This document shows, in pieces, positions 22,773-35,200 of a stretch of 64,000 bases of DNA (its first letter is position 1; each line of letters starts with the position of its first letter). Origin of the DNA: Limnomonas spitsbergensis (lineage: Eukaryota > Chlorophyta > Chlorophyceae > Chlamydomonadales). The notes under the pieces are model-generated. The model ran no database searches. It saw only the letters and a program-made list of their open reading frames with translations, and had not been told where the DNA came from. The position numbers and the translations under genes are program-made. The stretch is taken from positions 2,755,001 to 2,819,000 of the forward strand of contig JAYJMM010000004.1 in NCBI GenBank assembly GCA_037349105.1, written 5' to 3'.

Positions 22773-23980
22773 GGTCAGCTATATATGAGCGAAACAGCTG
22801 CCACAGGCACTGCGAGGCGACTTAGCCCGGACTTAATATATCACTACGCTCTTGGCTTAGTGAAGTTTGCGCAAGGCCACGGAGCCAACTAGAAGCTGTA
22901 TGCGTTCAGGGGCCCAGACGGCGAGTTGGAAGTTAGATAGACAGGGAAGTCAGCAGGAAGTTACCCTAAAAAAGTGAAGAGCCCTGCCCACTGGGTGGAC
23001 ATGCAAATGAAAGGGTCATATGGGGTGACCTCATGAGTACCGTTCCCCATGGGTTTTATCATGTGTTCTGTTGACACAGCTAATTTTGTGCAGTGCACTG
23101 CGCCTGGGAGGCGCTTGGGCATGGTGGCAAGCCACTCACTAGCCAGTAGGCATGAATGGCTTATACCGGTACCGGTAATAGCATATGCCATACCCTGTGA
23201 GTCACCATGATGTGGCTTTTATTAGGTGCCACACCATGGCATGGCATGAAGTCATGATGCCTTGGATTACATGCCATGCACACCTGAAAACTTGTAAGCA
23301 GTGCCCTGCCAAGTGCTAATGCTAATATTGAGTGGGCAGCTAAGAGGAGACATAAACCAAAATCTCTGGTATGGGAGCCAGGGGTGAGGTGGGGGCAGGG
23401 GCTGGGGCTGGGGCTGGGGCTGGGGCTGGGCTAACAACTTCAATCCAGATCTTGCGCGGGTGATATTGGCCTGGCCGACCCTTAATACTTGCAACAGCAG
23501 CATAAAAACTCAGTATTGTAGCACCTCCTGTTTTCAGAATGAAGTGGAGTTCTGGGTCTAAATTGGCCACAAACATGGATGGCTTGTTCCGCATGACAGA
23601 GAGCATCACTAGTAGCCGCTAATTTGTCAATTTTGAAGAGCATCATATTTGATGCACGTGGCAGGTGCCCGCAGAGAGGTTAAAAGCATTAAATCAAATG
23701 GGACAGCCAGAAAAATATCAGTGACCTCCCGGAGCAAGCAACCAACAGAATACCGCAAAAAGAGGACCCAAGTCATGGCCATGCCATGAATAACAATGAT
23801 GCCATGGCTGATATGCCATGCACAAATGCCGTGGTACTGGAGTGCCCCAGAGTGAGGTGGAAATGTGTGGTTGGTTATGCCGGCGCAGTTTTAGCTGCAT
23901 GCATAGAAGGGGGAGATACGAGCTCTCAAGTCTCTCAGGGTCCAGAGGGCAATTATACTCATATCACTTTCGTTTACCCA
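22773..23980. other. Intergenic region with GGGGCT microsatellite
   Basis: No supported gene. Two overlapping TACCGGTA palindromes lie at 23164-23177. A (GGGGCT)n run at about 23398-23432 gives, on the minus strand, an Ala-Pro tail to an 89-codon open frame at 23340-23609. That frame lacks a recognisable family or joined exons and is not called as a gene. Confidence 0.5.
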
Positions 23981-25962
23981 TCACTGGGCATTGGTATTAC
24001 CTAAAGCTCCCAGCCCTATAACTTGCTGCAAGATGCGTTCTTTCCGCTGTCGGAATCGGTCAGCACATTCAGCCGCCCTGCCGCTGCCGCCACTGCTGCC
24101 CGCTCCGGCCCGCTGGAGCATTTCCAGCCTCCCCCAACATGTTGCCAACAAGAAGCTATCACGCTGGGACGGCACCTTCCCCGTCTCTACGGCACCCTGA
24201 GCCTCCTTGGAATCCGGCCCGAAACATCTCTCCACCACAGCTTCTACCAGCGCGATGGCCTCAGACATGCGAGCGTCAATGCCTTGCTCGCTGATGATGA
24301 GCCTGTCATAAACGCCGGACTCCATGCACTGGGAAAACAAGGGATCGGAGCAGATGGCGTCGAGCAGCAAGCCTTCTTCTGCCTCATCTGCCTCGCTCAA
24401 AAGCGACTGCGCTTCCACTCGAATCCGTTGGCCCAGCGGAGACATGTGATATACCCAAGCCAGGACAAGGTCCCCCAGGGAGGGAAACAACACCACCGCA
24501 TCTGCCGGGTTGTGCTCGGGCACAAATCCAAACAACAGCAGGAAGGCCTCATTAGGCCACGAGCTCCCATACGAGATGGTCACTTCTTGCCCGTCCGCAA
24601 TGCCCTCAGGTCCGGCCACAAGCTCAAACAGGCTGTCCGCGTGCGGTGACGCGTCAGGTGGCGGCGGCGGCAGAGGCGCACACACTTCATCCAACGCATC
24701 TCTGCCCTGGCAGTGCGAAGTGCCGTGCCGCACCTGCACCGCTGCACTGGGTTGGAAGCTGTGGTTGCACATATCGATGCCTGGCACCGCGAGGTGGCAG
24801 CCGGTAGGGCCCAGTGAGGGTTCGAAGAAGCATCTGCAGGCGGAAGCGTTCATTTTAGTGCATACCAGAAAAAATGGTAGGGCCCAGGGATGGCTTAGCT
24901 TTGTTTCCACAAGGAAATGATGTTCAACAAGCCTGGGGTGGGAGCCTGTTTGTCGCACCTGCTGGTCAAGACCTGCACAGCCCAGAGGAAGTCGGACCAG
25001 GAGAAGGTAGCCCCGCTGTATGCTGCGGAAAGCTCGTCCTGTGAAGCCTCGTAGCAATCCCTCATACAGGACTGAACCAGTTGAACCTCCGCGATCACTC
25101 CGGGGTCTCCGAGTGCGGCCACCTCAGCAGCGTTGAAGGCGAGGGGGGTCAGCACCTCCAAAGGCGCGGGCAGCACACTTATCCACGGGCACCACTGCGG
25201 CTGTGATGAACGGGAAGCCATGAGATCAGGAGAGACTGCTTAGCAATTGCGTCGTTTTGCATCGCATCATTTTGTATACATAATGTAAGGTTCATCCGAT
25301 GGGGTAGTGTTATGTCAACCTGACAACTTAGAAGTGATTCATGCCCCGGCCAGGCATGCATCTGTCTGGCACATGGGTCGTTAGGATGTCCAGCCAGTTC
25401 ATAGGCATGCCATTTCATTCAGTCCGTGGGCTTTTTGTGAGGCTATCCGCCTTCAATCAAAGTAGAAGCTTCAGTACTAGACTGACATTACAATAGACTT
25501 TGTCCAAGCTTTGGGGAAGAAGATGCCTGGAGGTGGATGCGAAAGGGATGGCACAAACATGATAAATGGTCTATTAAGCTTCCTCACCCTGATGGATCCG
25601 GGCTGCAGCTGATCTTGGCTGCAGGCATCCTTCTCCTTGAGCAACCTTACAGCCATGCTGGCCGCCCAGTGCATGTCATACTCGTCAGGGCGGCTCATGA
25701 ACACCTTCTCAAACGGCACAGAGAGCAACGTTTCTCCTGGCTCAATATCACGCTTGGCCGCAAGGCAGCGGCCCGCTGCACCACTTAGGTCTATGACGTG
25801 CACAGCATGGGGATCGCCAGAGCTTGCCCAATCTAAGAGTCTCTCAAAGACTGGCGCTGGTGCATGGTGGCATGCTGTATGGCTTGATGCCCTGCTGGTT
25901 GGAGGGCAAAGATTTCGGTAAGCTGTTCGCTGCCATGATTTACCCCTGAGGTTGAGCATCAT
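23981..25962 (-). CDS. SET-domain protein lysine methyltransferase (Rubisco LSMT/SETD-like), 489 aa
   Basis: Three exons, in transcript order: 25962-25588, 25200-24959, 24833-23981; 1470 bases, phases closing. The N-terminal part carries GRCLAAKRDIEPGETLLSVP, the typical first SET strand. The middle part (PQWCPWISVLP) matches the SET insert. Exon 3 holds the catalytic part: SRCFF, PGIDMCNHS (the NHS motif that binds S-adenosylmethionine) and VTISYG...NEAFLLLFGFVP (the closing YG-x-x-x-N-x-x-LL-x-x-GFVP motif). A helical C-terminal domain follows and resembles the Rubisco-LSMT substrate-binding region. This class methylates lysines on non-histone proteins, in plants often plastid enzymes. An in-frame ATG at 26016 would add 18 residues. 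The N-terminus is basic and Ser-rich and could be a transit peptide, which is inference. The substrate is unknown. Confidence 0.9.
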
Positions 25963-27937
25963 AATGGTGGGGGGGAAATTAGTTCCTGGCTTTGTGCCAA
26001 AAATCCACACTTCCATACTTACCGGTATAAGCGGGACTTTTAGTGACCAGCCCCTTCGTCCGTCCCTGGCTTAAACATCAAAACTAATGCTTGCAACCAC
26101 TTGATAGGACACTGTTATATCATGCAATATTTTAGTTTGTGACGCGAACCATGCTCCTGTCATGTCGTCCGCGACCGGACTACAGTTCGAGGTAGCTGGG
26201 CTCACCTGACGACGAAACAGGCTTTGCAATTCAACAGGCTCATTGATGCAGAAGATATGAACCCTGAACATTGGACATCTCTCTGGGGGGGGTGTTCCCG
26301 CTTTTCGTATGCTTCGCTCATGCATGCAGAATGGGTAGAGCAGCTGGCATACATGTGGAATGGAGCTGCAGGTATGCATGCACAGAAGTGAGTGCTGGAA
26401 TGGCATGCATGGCACACATCATAACAGCAAGCTTGTTGAGCTGAATAGAGACGAAGCAACACTTGCAGCAAAAAGGTGCATGACATTACATGGGGAGGGT
26501 CAAATGGCCCAATGTCCAGGCGTCTTATAGGTTCCCATACTCGGCAGATGATGGCCCATGACAGGCATGCAACAGATATGCGCAGTGCGTGGAGCATACA
26601 GCGGACATCAGTTGGAAGAATTGAGAAATCGGGAAAACCACCTGAACTCCTGAAGTATGCAGGAGAGCAAGCATGCTTGCCTGCATGTCCAGCTTTGTGC
26701 CAGCCAGGTCAGGCGCTGTCCTGGCGTTATGAGTGCAAGGGTATGGGTATGGAGCTGCATATCAGCCAGGGCATTGGATAGGACAGCACTCATTACCCGC
26801 TTGATAAAAAGGGCATTGGCATTGCAGGGGGCACATGTGGTCTGCAAAGGAACTGATGTATGACAGCACCGATGCATGGCACACATTTGTTGGCGCTACT
26901 TGATATCGCATGTGTGGGGGCGCATTTGCTGCACAAAAAGCTATGACGCTCACTAACTGCGTACACTGCACAAGGCAGCAGACTAAAGATGGGCATAGTT
27001 GACTAACATTATCTAGACAAACGACATCTCAGCTATTGTGCTCAACCAAAGGCACACTGGCAAAGCCCTAACATGGAAACAATAGAGCAAGAAAAGTCGT
27101 GGGCAACTGGCATGCCCTTCTATATCAAACAGAAGAACAATCCCAGTCCGAGCAACCCCTTCCCTTACATGAACCCCAACAGGATAGTGGAACCCCCAGT
27201 GGCTCGTCCATGGAATCCCTAGTAGCTAGTCCATGGACTTTATTTGATATTCAGGTAAGGTGCACAAAAACAATTCTGACCGGGCGGCCTATTTGATGGG
27301 GAATCCCCCTGGTTTCACCTACAGGGTACCTTCATGTCTAAAAGACAGTTGCCGGCGCAAAATATGATAAGCTTCATATGGTCAATTTTGTACCGTGTGT
27401 GTCAACATGTTTTACAATTCTCATGCATTCATGAGTTCCATTATCATAATTTATGTACCCTACAGTTCACAGTACGTCCTAATGCACATGGGACCTGTGT
27501 CCACATGAATCGTACATACCGGTACCTTTCATGCATTATAAATTTACCTGGTTCTAGTACCTCAAAATAAAGCAGAACTCAGACGGGACAGATCGATTCT
27601 TCTGCTCTACGGTCTGATATGATGCACGGGCACCCCAGCAATGATAATGCTTGTCTTCAGGGATGTTTGTTCTAAATGAACGATGAACAATGTAAACAGC
27701 GGGAAGAGGAGGTGCAATCCTCTTGCCAGTTAATAACATGCTTGATGCCGCAGGATGACTCTATGATCACCTGCACAGGCTCGGTTGAAAAACACCCCCA
27801 CCCCACCCCTCTCCCACACAAAGTAGGAAGCAGCTCGCATCAATATTGGTTTCATGATTTGTCTAAGATGAGAGGCAAACGCTAATTACGGGCGTAGTAG
27901 GAGACTAGGAGATCAACATGCTGGCTCATGATCATCC
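25963..27937. other. Intergenic region without a supported gene
   Basis: About 2 kb between the SET gene start and the stop of the first pyruvyl transferase gene. TACCGGTA palindromes occur at 26020-26027, close upstream of the SET gene, and at 27517-27524. No exon with recognisable coding content was found on either strand. Confidence 0.5.
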
Positions 27938-30900
27938 TCAGTCTGCGCACTGGATCAGGAAAAGCAGTTTATGCGATTCTGCCGTGCTGCGTGTAATTAT
28001 GATGTTCTGGCAGCACATTGTGGCGCGGTATTTCGCAGGGTCCTGCTGCTGCATCTTCGCCAAGAGATCAGCCTGAGGCACATACAAGTGAGGGCCCCAG
28101 ATAAGTATACTTTATAAAAGAGCTTGTAACTAGGCAAGGGGCATAAAGTCGTGCTCCTTCATGAGACTTCAAGAGGCATCACATAATTTGGACGTGAACA
28201 AATGCATCAGATCAATGGAATTCCGAGGCATGGACGTGTCAGGAGGCTAATGCAGCAGAGGCAGCACCTACCAAGACCTTCTTGTATTGTATCCACATCT
28301 TTTGCTGCACTCGCTGGAGTTGCGACTTGGTAGCCTCAGTCGCACGAATCGCACCCACCAATCGACCAGCAATCTGCTCCCCGAGCGCGACGGAATCCGT
28401 ATTTGCATACATGGCACTGAAAGCAAGGGAGGAGGGAGCACATGGGAGGTCCTTCAGTGGACTAGCAGCACGGGACCGGGGGTGTTGGATACCAAAAAAA
28501 CCTACCGGCACAAATTGGCTTGAACGGCGTTTCTGATAAAAGTCATGTCTTACTGACCTGCACCAGCAATCGGGCTGCTCAGAGCAGCCGCGGACGTAGT
28601 GGCGTTCTGCCAATATTGCAATCCACGTCTGCCCAGACCTTTTTTGGTGTACCTGGTAGGGTCGATCAGCAAGGTCCGCATTTTGATGGATCCCATGAGG
28701 TCGTCAAATTTCTTGTTTGAGGCCAGGTACAGCGTAGGTCTCATAGCGGCCAGGCTCAAGACACCGCTGTGCAGCCGGCTGTTCATGCTGCCGCTGGCAT
28801 GGCGGTACAAGTCCATAACGGCACCCCAGTCCTTGTACTGGAGTTGCGAGCAGTCAGCAGGCAGTGGGGTAGAGGGGCAATTTAGAGCAGGCAGTGGGTG
28901 GGGTAGAGGGTTTCATAGGAAGCCCATAAGCCTACAACAAGAGTGAGCGCCATTCGATCACGCGTAGTTTCACGTGTTTCAAAGCTTTGAACTGTTTTGA
29001 TGAGCTGAAAATCCCTCCTCGCACCTCCTCGTGGACGAGCACGGCAGGGGCTCCTGGGGGCATGCTCTTGCCCAGCACCTTGCTGAAATGCTGAAAAAGC
29101 GAATGCCCAATCTCATCCACCGGTTGCAAAACGATCTGGTCAAGGGGTTGAAGGACCCAACAAATTGGAAAGTCAGCAAAAAGGAAACAGGTTGAAAGAA
29201 CTATTTGAGATGTTTCAAGAGCAAAAATCACCTATTAGAACCCGCACGTCACCAATAAACACCTGGCATGTCTTGTCCAAGTCAATGCTACTCACAACGA
29301 ATTTCCCAGTCTTGAGCAAAGCCTGTATGGTGCTGTTAAAGATAGGCAGATTGGAGGAGCTCATTGGTGTGGCTACGACCACATGGCGTTGACCGCTGTA
29401 CTCCTTGAGCTGCGCCCTGAGGGTTGTCCTGCCACCATCATACAGCATACCGGCCAGCAGGGCGGAGTCGCGGATGACGGGAAATGACGCATCACTGCAG
29501 CCATACTTGGTCAAATAACCTGTGGAATATGACATGGAGGGGACACCTGGGCGGAGATATTTGGACGCCTCATAACTCACGAGCTTATGAAGTGGGGCAC
29601 TTTGAACAAGTTGGGACAAGAGTTCATTGCAATCACGTGAATGTCCCCAAAACTGTAGATGGACCTGAAAAGAGCAGGACATTACGGTACCCTTGATTTG
29701 CTGGCCTTCCCATGTTTCTTGAAATAAAGCTGAAGACACATTGATTTGAGTGCAGCTACCCCTCAAAACACCTTTAGTTGAGTAGCCACGTACTCCTCCA
29801 AAGAGGTGAGTTGCTGCCTGCTGGCAGAGCAGCTTGATCAGTTGCTCCTCCAGTCTGTGCGGCTTCTGCCCACTTTGGTGTCCAGACCCGAACAGCATCA
29901 AGGCTCGGCCGGCAACTGAAATGTTTGCAACGTTTCTGATGTAGTCTGCGGAGACTGTAGAGTGGGAGGGGTGAAAGAGAGATCAGCGAAACTATAAATC
30001 TTAATGCTAGGAGGCCTTTCCATGACTGCAAGGGGATGGCCCACGCTGTCGATTAATGAACATGTCCCCAAGTCCCTTGAGATACTCACTCGTGGATCCC
30101 CCCCCAAGCACGCCGAAATCACATCCCACGTCATCCGTCATCGAGCAGCCACACCATCCATCCTCTGCCAGGTCTTCTGAGGCTCGGTCGACGGTCACCG
30201 TTGTGGAAGTATCGGTTGCTTCAATGATAGCAGCAGTCAGGAGGTCTAGAAAGATGTCAGCCACGATTTCGTCGCCCAAGTTAGTCTGAGCCAACCAGCC
30301 AGTGTACAGCCCTGTCAGGCCAGTGGGCTGTTGCAGCCTGTCTGGCTTTGCTGCTGAGCTGCTGCTTGGAGGCGTATGCTGCACCACGCCGTCACCAAAT
30401 CGCAGCCGCCGACGGGGTGGCACCAGCCTGCTTGATGGTTTGCAGCTGGCAGTCACTGCTGGTACCTCTGCCTGGTTTGCAGGCTGTGGCAACCCACTGC
30501 TTTTACCATCGAGCCCTGCCTGCATGCTAATCCCCAGCCCAGCGCTGCAAATCTCGGGCGAGGCCGTGGCCCTGGCCAGTCCAGCATGGAATGGAAGCAA
30601 GCCTGAAACTGATGATAAAGAAGACTCCTCTGCTGTTGAGCCAGGGCTGTAGAAGGCTGCATCGGGCTGATCGATAACCAGGCTCAGCACCTCCTGGTTT
30701 GCAGCAGCCACGAGGCCTCCCCCCTCTTGCGACCCCAAGCCTGATCCATTATCTCCAAGGCTCTCATGTAGAGCCTCGGATGTGACAGGGGCACCGGCAG
30801 GCTGCCATGGCAGCGCCGACCTAGGCACTGCAATTGTGCCCTCTGCGGCAGGATCTAGCGGCAGGATCGAGGGGACTGTTGTAGATGTGGCACTCCCCAT

Positions 30901-31023
30901 GAATGCCGTAATGGTCATTGCAGCAAATAGAGTTGTGGCTAGCTTGGAGGCCATGTGAGACCTGGAGCTAGGCCTGGATTTCGGTGGCCCAGCTGCTGCT
31001 GCTTTCGAAATGGTACTGGACAT
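27938..31023 (-). CDS. Polysaccharide pyruvyl transferase-family protein, membrane-anchored, 671 aa (copy A)
   Basis: Seven exons, in transcript order: 31023-30090, 29954-29772, 29519-29296, 29135-29025, 28837-28554, 28416-28272, 28072-27938; 2016 bases, phases closing. Near the N-terminus a basic Ser/Pro stretch precedes one hydrophobic segment (KLATTLFAAMTITAFMGSA), as in a type II Golgi anchor. Residues about 235-600 match the pyruvyl transferase domain: NLGDEIVADIF, CDFGVLGGGS, LFGSGHQSGQ, GGVRGYSTKG, VIRDSALLAGMLY and SRLHSGVLSLAAMRPTLYLA. Family members move pyruvate from phosphoenolpyruvate to sugar hydroxyls of surface polysaccharides; acting in the Golgi is inference. Five of its exon boundaries coincide in position and phase with those of the downstream-numbered paralogue at 32219-37523, showing tandem duplication. 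An in-frame ATG at 31185 would add 54 residues. Confidence 0.88.
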
Positions 31024-32218
31024 GTTTGCACCTCGCTTCCGGACCCACGAACTGGCATCGATCAGCCAGCCCGGTGCCTTGAGACCTGAAGTCAAAGATG
31101 GCAATATCTCCGAAATTTTCGCTGGTACCCTTGGACTGCAGCACGCTTCAGGGCTGAGGCGCCAGACGCCCAATTCGTAGTTCATGTCAGTATGATTCAG
31201 AATTTCATCGACCTGGGAAGAATGCTGAGAGACCAAGAATTTACGAATTGATTCCGCCGGGAAAACCACGGAGATGCTTCATTGTGTAATTAATGAATGC
31301 GTCGCGGCTTTCTTGCCTTGAAGGTGAAATTGAAGTCCTTATGTCGATCTTTGAATCTCGCCAGCCCCGTAGCAGCAGCTACCAGAGGGGCCGGCAGCCA
31401 CAGCTTTCAAGACGACAGGTACACGTCAGCACTCCCCACTGCAATGCCTCCTGCGCTCTGTAGAGACCAATTTCTTTCATTGAAAGCATTGTCTTTCAAC
31501 AACTGAAATGTCAGGCTTCACCCTTGCATGACCCATATGACTTAATCTCAGGAACTACCTGTATGATGCCCTTACCTGTAGACCATTATCTCACTTACCA
31601 AGTTACCAGGTGACAGAAACAGTTATAGCTCAGGATTAGTATATACAATGCAATCAGTAGCTAAGGATGCCCGATATTACACTCTGAGAGAGAACTCAGG
31701 AGCTAGAAACAAGAATGCCTCCTGCTTTCAAGTCATCAGCACTTCCGTGGAACATCACTCCATTCGCTCCAGAGTTAGATCCCTTGGACCAGGGCACATT
31801 CTGGGCTAGGTAAACCCACGTTTCTGCCTTGGAACGAGTGCTACCAATACTTCAGCCAAGTCTTGGCTGTCATGGCTGACGGGGACACTTAAACCTTTCT
31901 TGAAGAAACTCTTTAATTGGCAGAGATGGGGCGCTACCGGTATCCTAATTCAAGCTGGGAATAAAAACAGAAATAATGAGGCTTACAATGAATATATAAA
32001 TTACTGTACGTATCAACCTCAAAGAAAGTAGCATACCAATACCTCAGACACATTGCTTATGCAAAGTGAACCAACATGCTGCCTACCCAAGTGGAAGAAT
32101 TGCTCTACTGGTACCTATTACTGCATCCTGCACACTCAGATTTTGAGTGCAACAACAATTACGCTTACAGATATAAGATTTATTTACATGGCCACCTGCC
32201 TCTTGTCTGGCCTATTGC
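31024..32218. other. Intergenic region between the two pyruvyl transferase genes
   Basis: About 1.2 kb with no supported gene. It contains the 3' region of the fusion gene, with TGTAA on the minus strand at 32165-32169, about 50 bases past the stop, and the upstream region of copy A. A TACCGGTA palindrome lies at 31935-31942. Confidence 0.5.
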
Positions 32219-35200
32219 CTACGGCTTAAGGTCTTTACATTCTTCTGCCTTATCAGATCCACTTCTTTTCTTCAGGCACTGAATCGTGACCAGCATGCGG
32301 TGCTCACTCGGCGTGCTGCGTGTAATCTTGATGTGCTGGCAGCACAGCGTGGCACGGTATCTCTCTGGGTCTTGCCGCTCCAGATTAGCCAAGAGATCAG
32401 CCTGAAGCAAGATTTCCACACGTTTCAATATCAGGTATGTGGTGAAAGGTTTGTATAACACGTCCAAGTCTGTTTCCTGGCACAGGCATAATTATGTGGC
32501 AAGGTATGCAGGGTCACATATCAAGCAGTGGGAGGCCATTGCCCATTCAATCGACAGATCCATCTCCCATTCTTCACATGAAGATGACAGTAAAGCAAAT
32601 ATAAGCAATTCCTTGGCTATCTCACCATAGCACTTTTATACTGCAGCATGGTATCCTTCTGCAGGTGTTGCAGCTGCCCATTGAGTGTGGGCGTTTGGCG
32701 TACTGCTTCAGCCATCTGACCAGCGACATGCTCACCAAACAACTGTGGACCTGCATCAACACACTGACTCCTGCAACGGCAACAAGACAGATCAGTTAGA
32801 TTTCGAGACAGCTCGTTTTATAGCAAAATTTGAACCGATGAATCATGGCCTTTCCCAGCCCCAGCCGATGTGCCGACTAGCCCACAGCATCAGCACCTCC
32901 TTCAGCCTTGCATGCACTTTGCAAGATCACACCTGGTCGGGTCGATTAGTAGGGACGGCATGTCCAGGGATCCCATGAGGTCAGCGTACTTCACATTGTT
33001 TGCGAGGTACACGGTAGGTCTCGGAGCTGCCAGGCTGAGCACACCGCTGTGCAGCCGGCTGTTGAGGCTGACACTGGCATGGCGGTAGAGGTCTAGGATG
33101 GCAGCCCAGTCCTTGTACTGCAGGGGCATGCCATGTAACAAGAGGAGGGTATCGAGAGTCGCAATGATTACTTTTATTTCAGAGATACTTGTCAGAAAGA
33201 AAATATATTGCACTGAGGGACATTATTCTTAAATTCTCATCATGCGTTCCAAATATAGACAGGGCACGCATGGTGTGAACCAGTCGTATGAACCACAGTG
33301 TCACACCTGCCACCTCAGCTTAGCAACAGCCAGATAGCACGGGATCATCGGCCAGATAAAATATGCATTACATGAGGGCGCTTTAGGCTTCATTGATTGT
33401 CCTCACACCTCATCGTGAAAAAGCACATGTGGCATCCCAGCAGGCCGCGTGTCGTCAAAGATTTGGCTGTAGTGGCGGTGCAGCCTGGCACTCTCCTCGT
33501 CAACAGCTTGCAGCACCACCTAGCAGCAGGGGGCTGCAACATTTGAACGATACCACGGCTCTAATACATGAATCTCACAAAGAGACACAAAGTGGCATGC
33601 AGCAGTCAACGGGTACACAACCTACTTCCCAGTCACCAACTTACAGAAAAAGAGTACTGCTAAACACGATGGGAACAAAGTCTTGCTCAGCACAAAAAGA
33701 GGAACACAGCCCTAAGTTTTGCCGGGCCTTTAGGCAAGGCATGGCATCGTTGCACATTAGTGCAGGCCTGCTCTCACCACAAAGTTCCCCGTCTTGAGCA
33801 ATGTGTGCAAAGTGCTGTTGAACACCGGCAGAGACGACGAGCCCTTGAGAGTGGCCACCACTACATGACGCAGACCGCTGTGCTCCTTGAGCTGGGCCCT
33901 GAGGACCGTCTTGCCGCCGCCGTAAAGCATACCCGCCAGCAGAGCGGAGTCACGCACGACTCTCACCTTTCCACACCCGTACCTCGCCAGGAATCCTGTT
34001 ATGTTGTGAATTCCGTTCAGCTCATTGGTGCGACACCAGCAAAGGTCAGTGTGCTCTACAGAGTAGCTCTCCTAGCTGACCACAATAGTGTCATGCTGGG
34101 ACGCAACAAGCAAAAGCAAAAGCATCAGTCAGCACTGATGAGTCCGAGGCTGCTAGGCGGCTAGGTCTGCAAAACAGCTGCTTCACAGCTCATGACTCAT
34201 GCACCCACCTTTTGTGTAGTGCCCACGCACCCCTCCAATAAGGCTGCCCTGGCAGAGCATGTTGAAATACTTGTCGCTGGTACTCTTCGTCTTCTGCCCG
34301 CTTTGATGTCCCGATCCAAACAATAGCACTGGCCTGCCCGCCGTGAGGACTGGAGCCAGGCGCTTGATGTAGTCCACGTACACTGGTCGAGGGAGGTGGG
34401 TCACAGTCAGGCAGCGGTAAATGAAGAGGGACGCAGCACTGACGCCAGGGAGCCAAAGAGGGGAGGGGGAATCAGGAAGCTCAGTCACACACTATTGGAG
34501 GGTTGGGTGCTGGAAGAACCGCTTCAGGATACCCAGTAATACACACAAGTCCGCTTCTTCTCTCAGGAACTCCAGTCACGCACTGACTGAGTAGGCCAGG
34601 TCAGTCCAGTCAGCATCAAGGAACTAAATATCCTGCGAGGTGAGATGCCCCCCCTGGTGCCCCCGCCACTCACCCAAGGACCCGCCCCCCAGCACTCCAA
34701 AGTCGCAGCCAGAGCCATTTTCCATGGAGCAGCCGCGCCACCCAGCCGCTGCCAGGCCTGGGGATATTCGCTCCAGCGACACGCACGTTGAGGCGTCCGA
34801 GGCCTCGATGATTGCTGCTGCCAGGAGGTCCAGGAAGATGTCAGCCACGATGTCGTCCCCGAGATTCACCTTGCCCAGCCAGCCTGTATAGAGGCCAATG
34901 AACCCGGCTGGGGAATCGCCGGACAGCGTACGACCCCCCTGCAGTACACTGCTGGGCTTCAGAGCGAGGCGGGGCGGCAGATCCCACTCCGCCTCCGCCA
35001 GCAGCGACCGTCGGCTCTTGTCTTTAGCCTTTGCTGCTGGCTTGGCTTTTGCAGTGCATGAGACATTGGAGCTTTTGGCCCGTGCCAGCCGGCGATGGAA
35101 CGGCAGCAAGCCTCTGAGCTGCAGTATGCCTCCTTTGAGCTGTGACCCATCAGGGTCCTTTCCATCAGCGGGCCCGTAAAAGGCAGCAGAGGGCGGCGGC

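Noticed and set aside
24023..24649. 208-codon plus-strand open frame
   Set aside because: It lies antisense to the SET-domain exon 3; no family is recognised on this strand.
34135..34147. Hammerhead ribozyme-like core CTGATGAGTCCGA
   Set aside because: The conserved GAAA partner is absent after the stem, and the match lies in an intron on the opposite strand.
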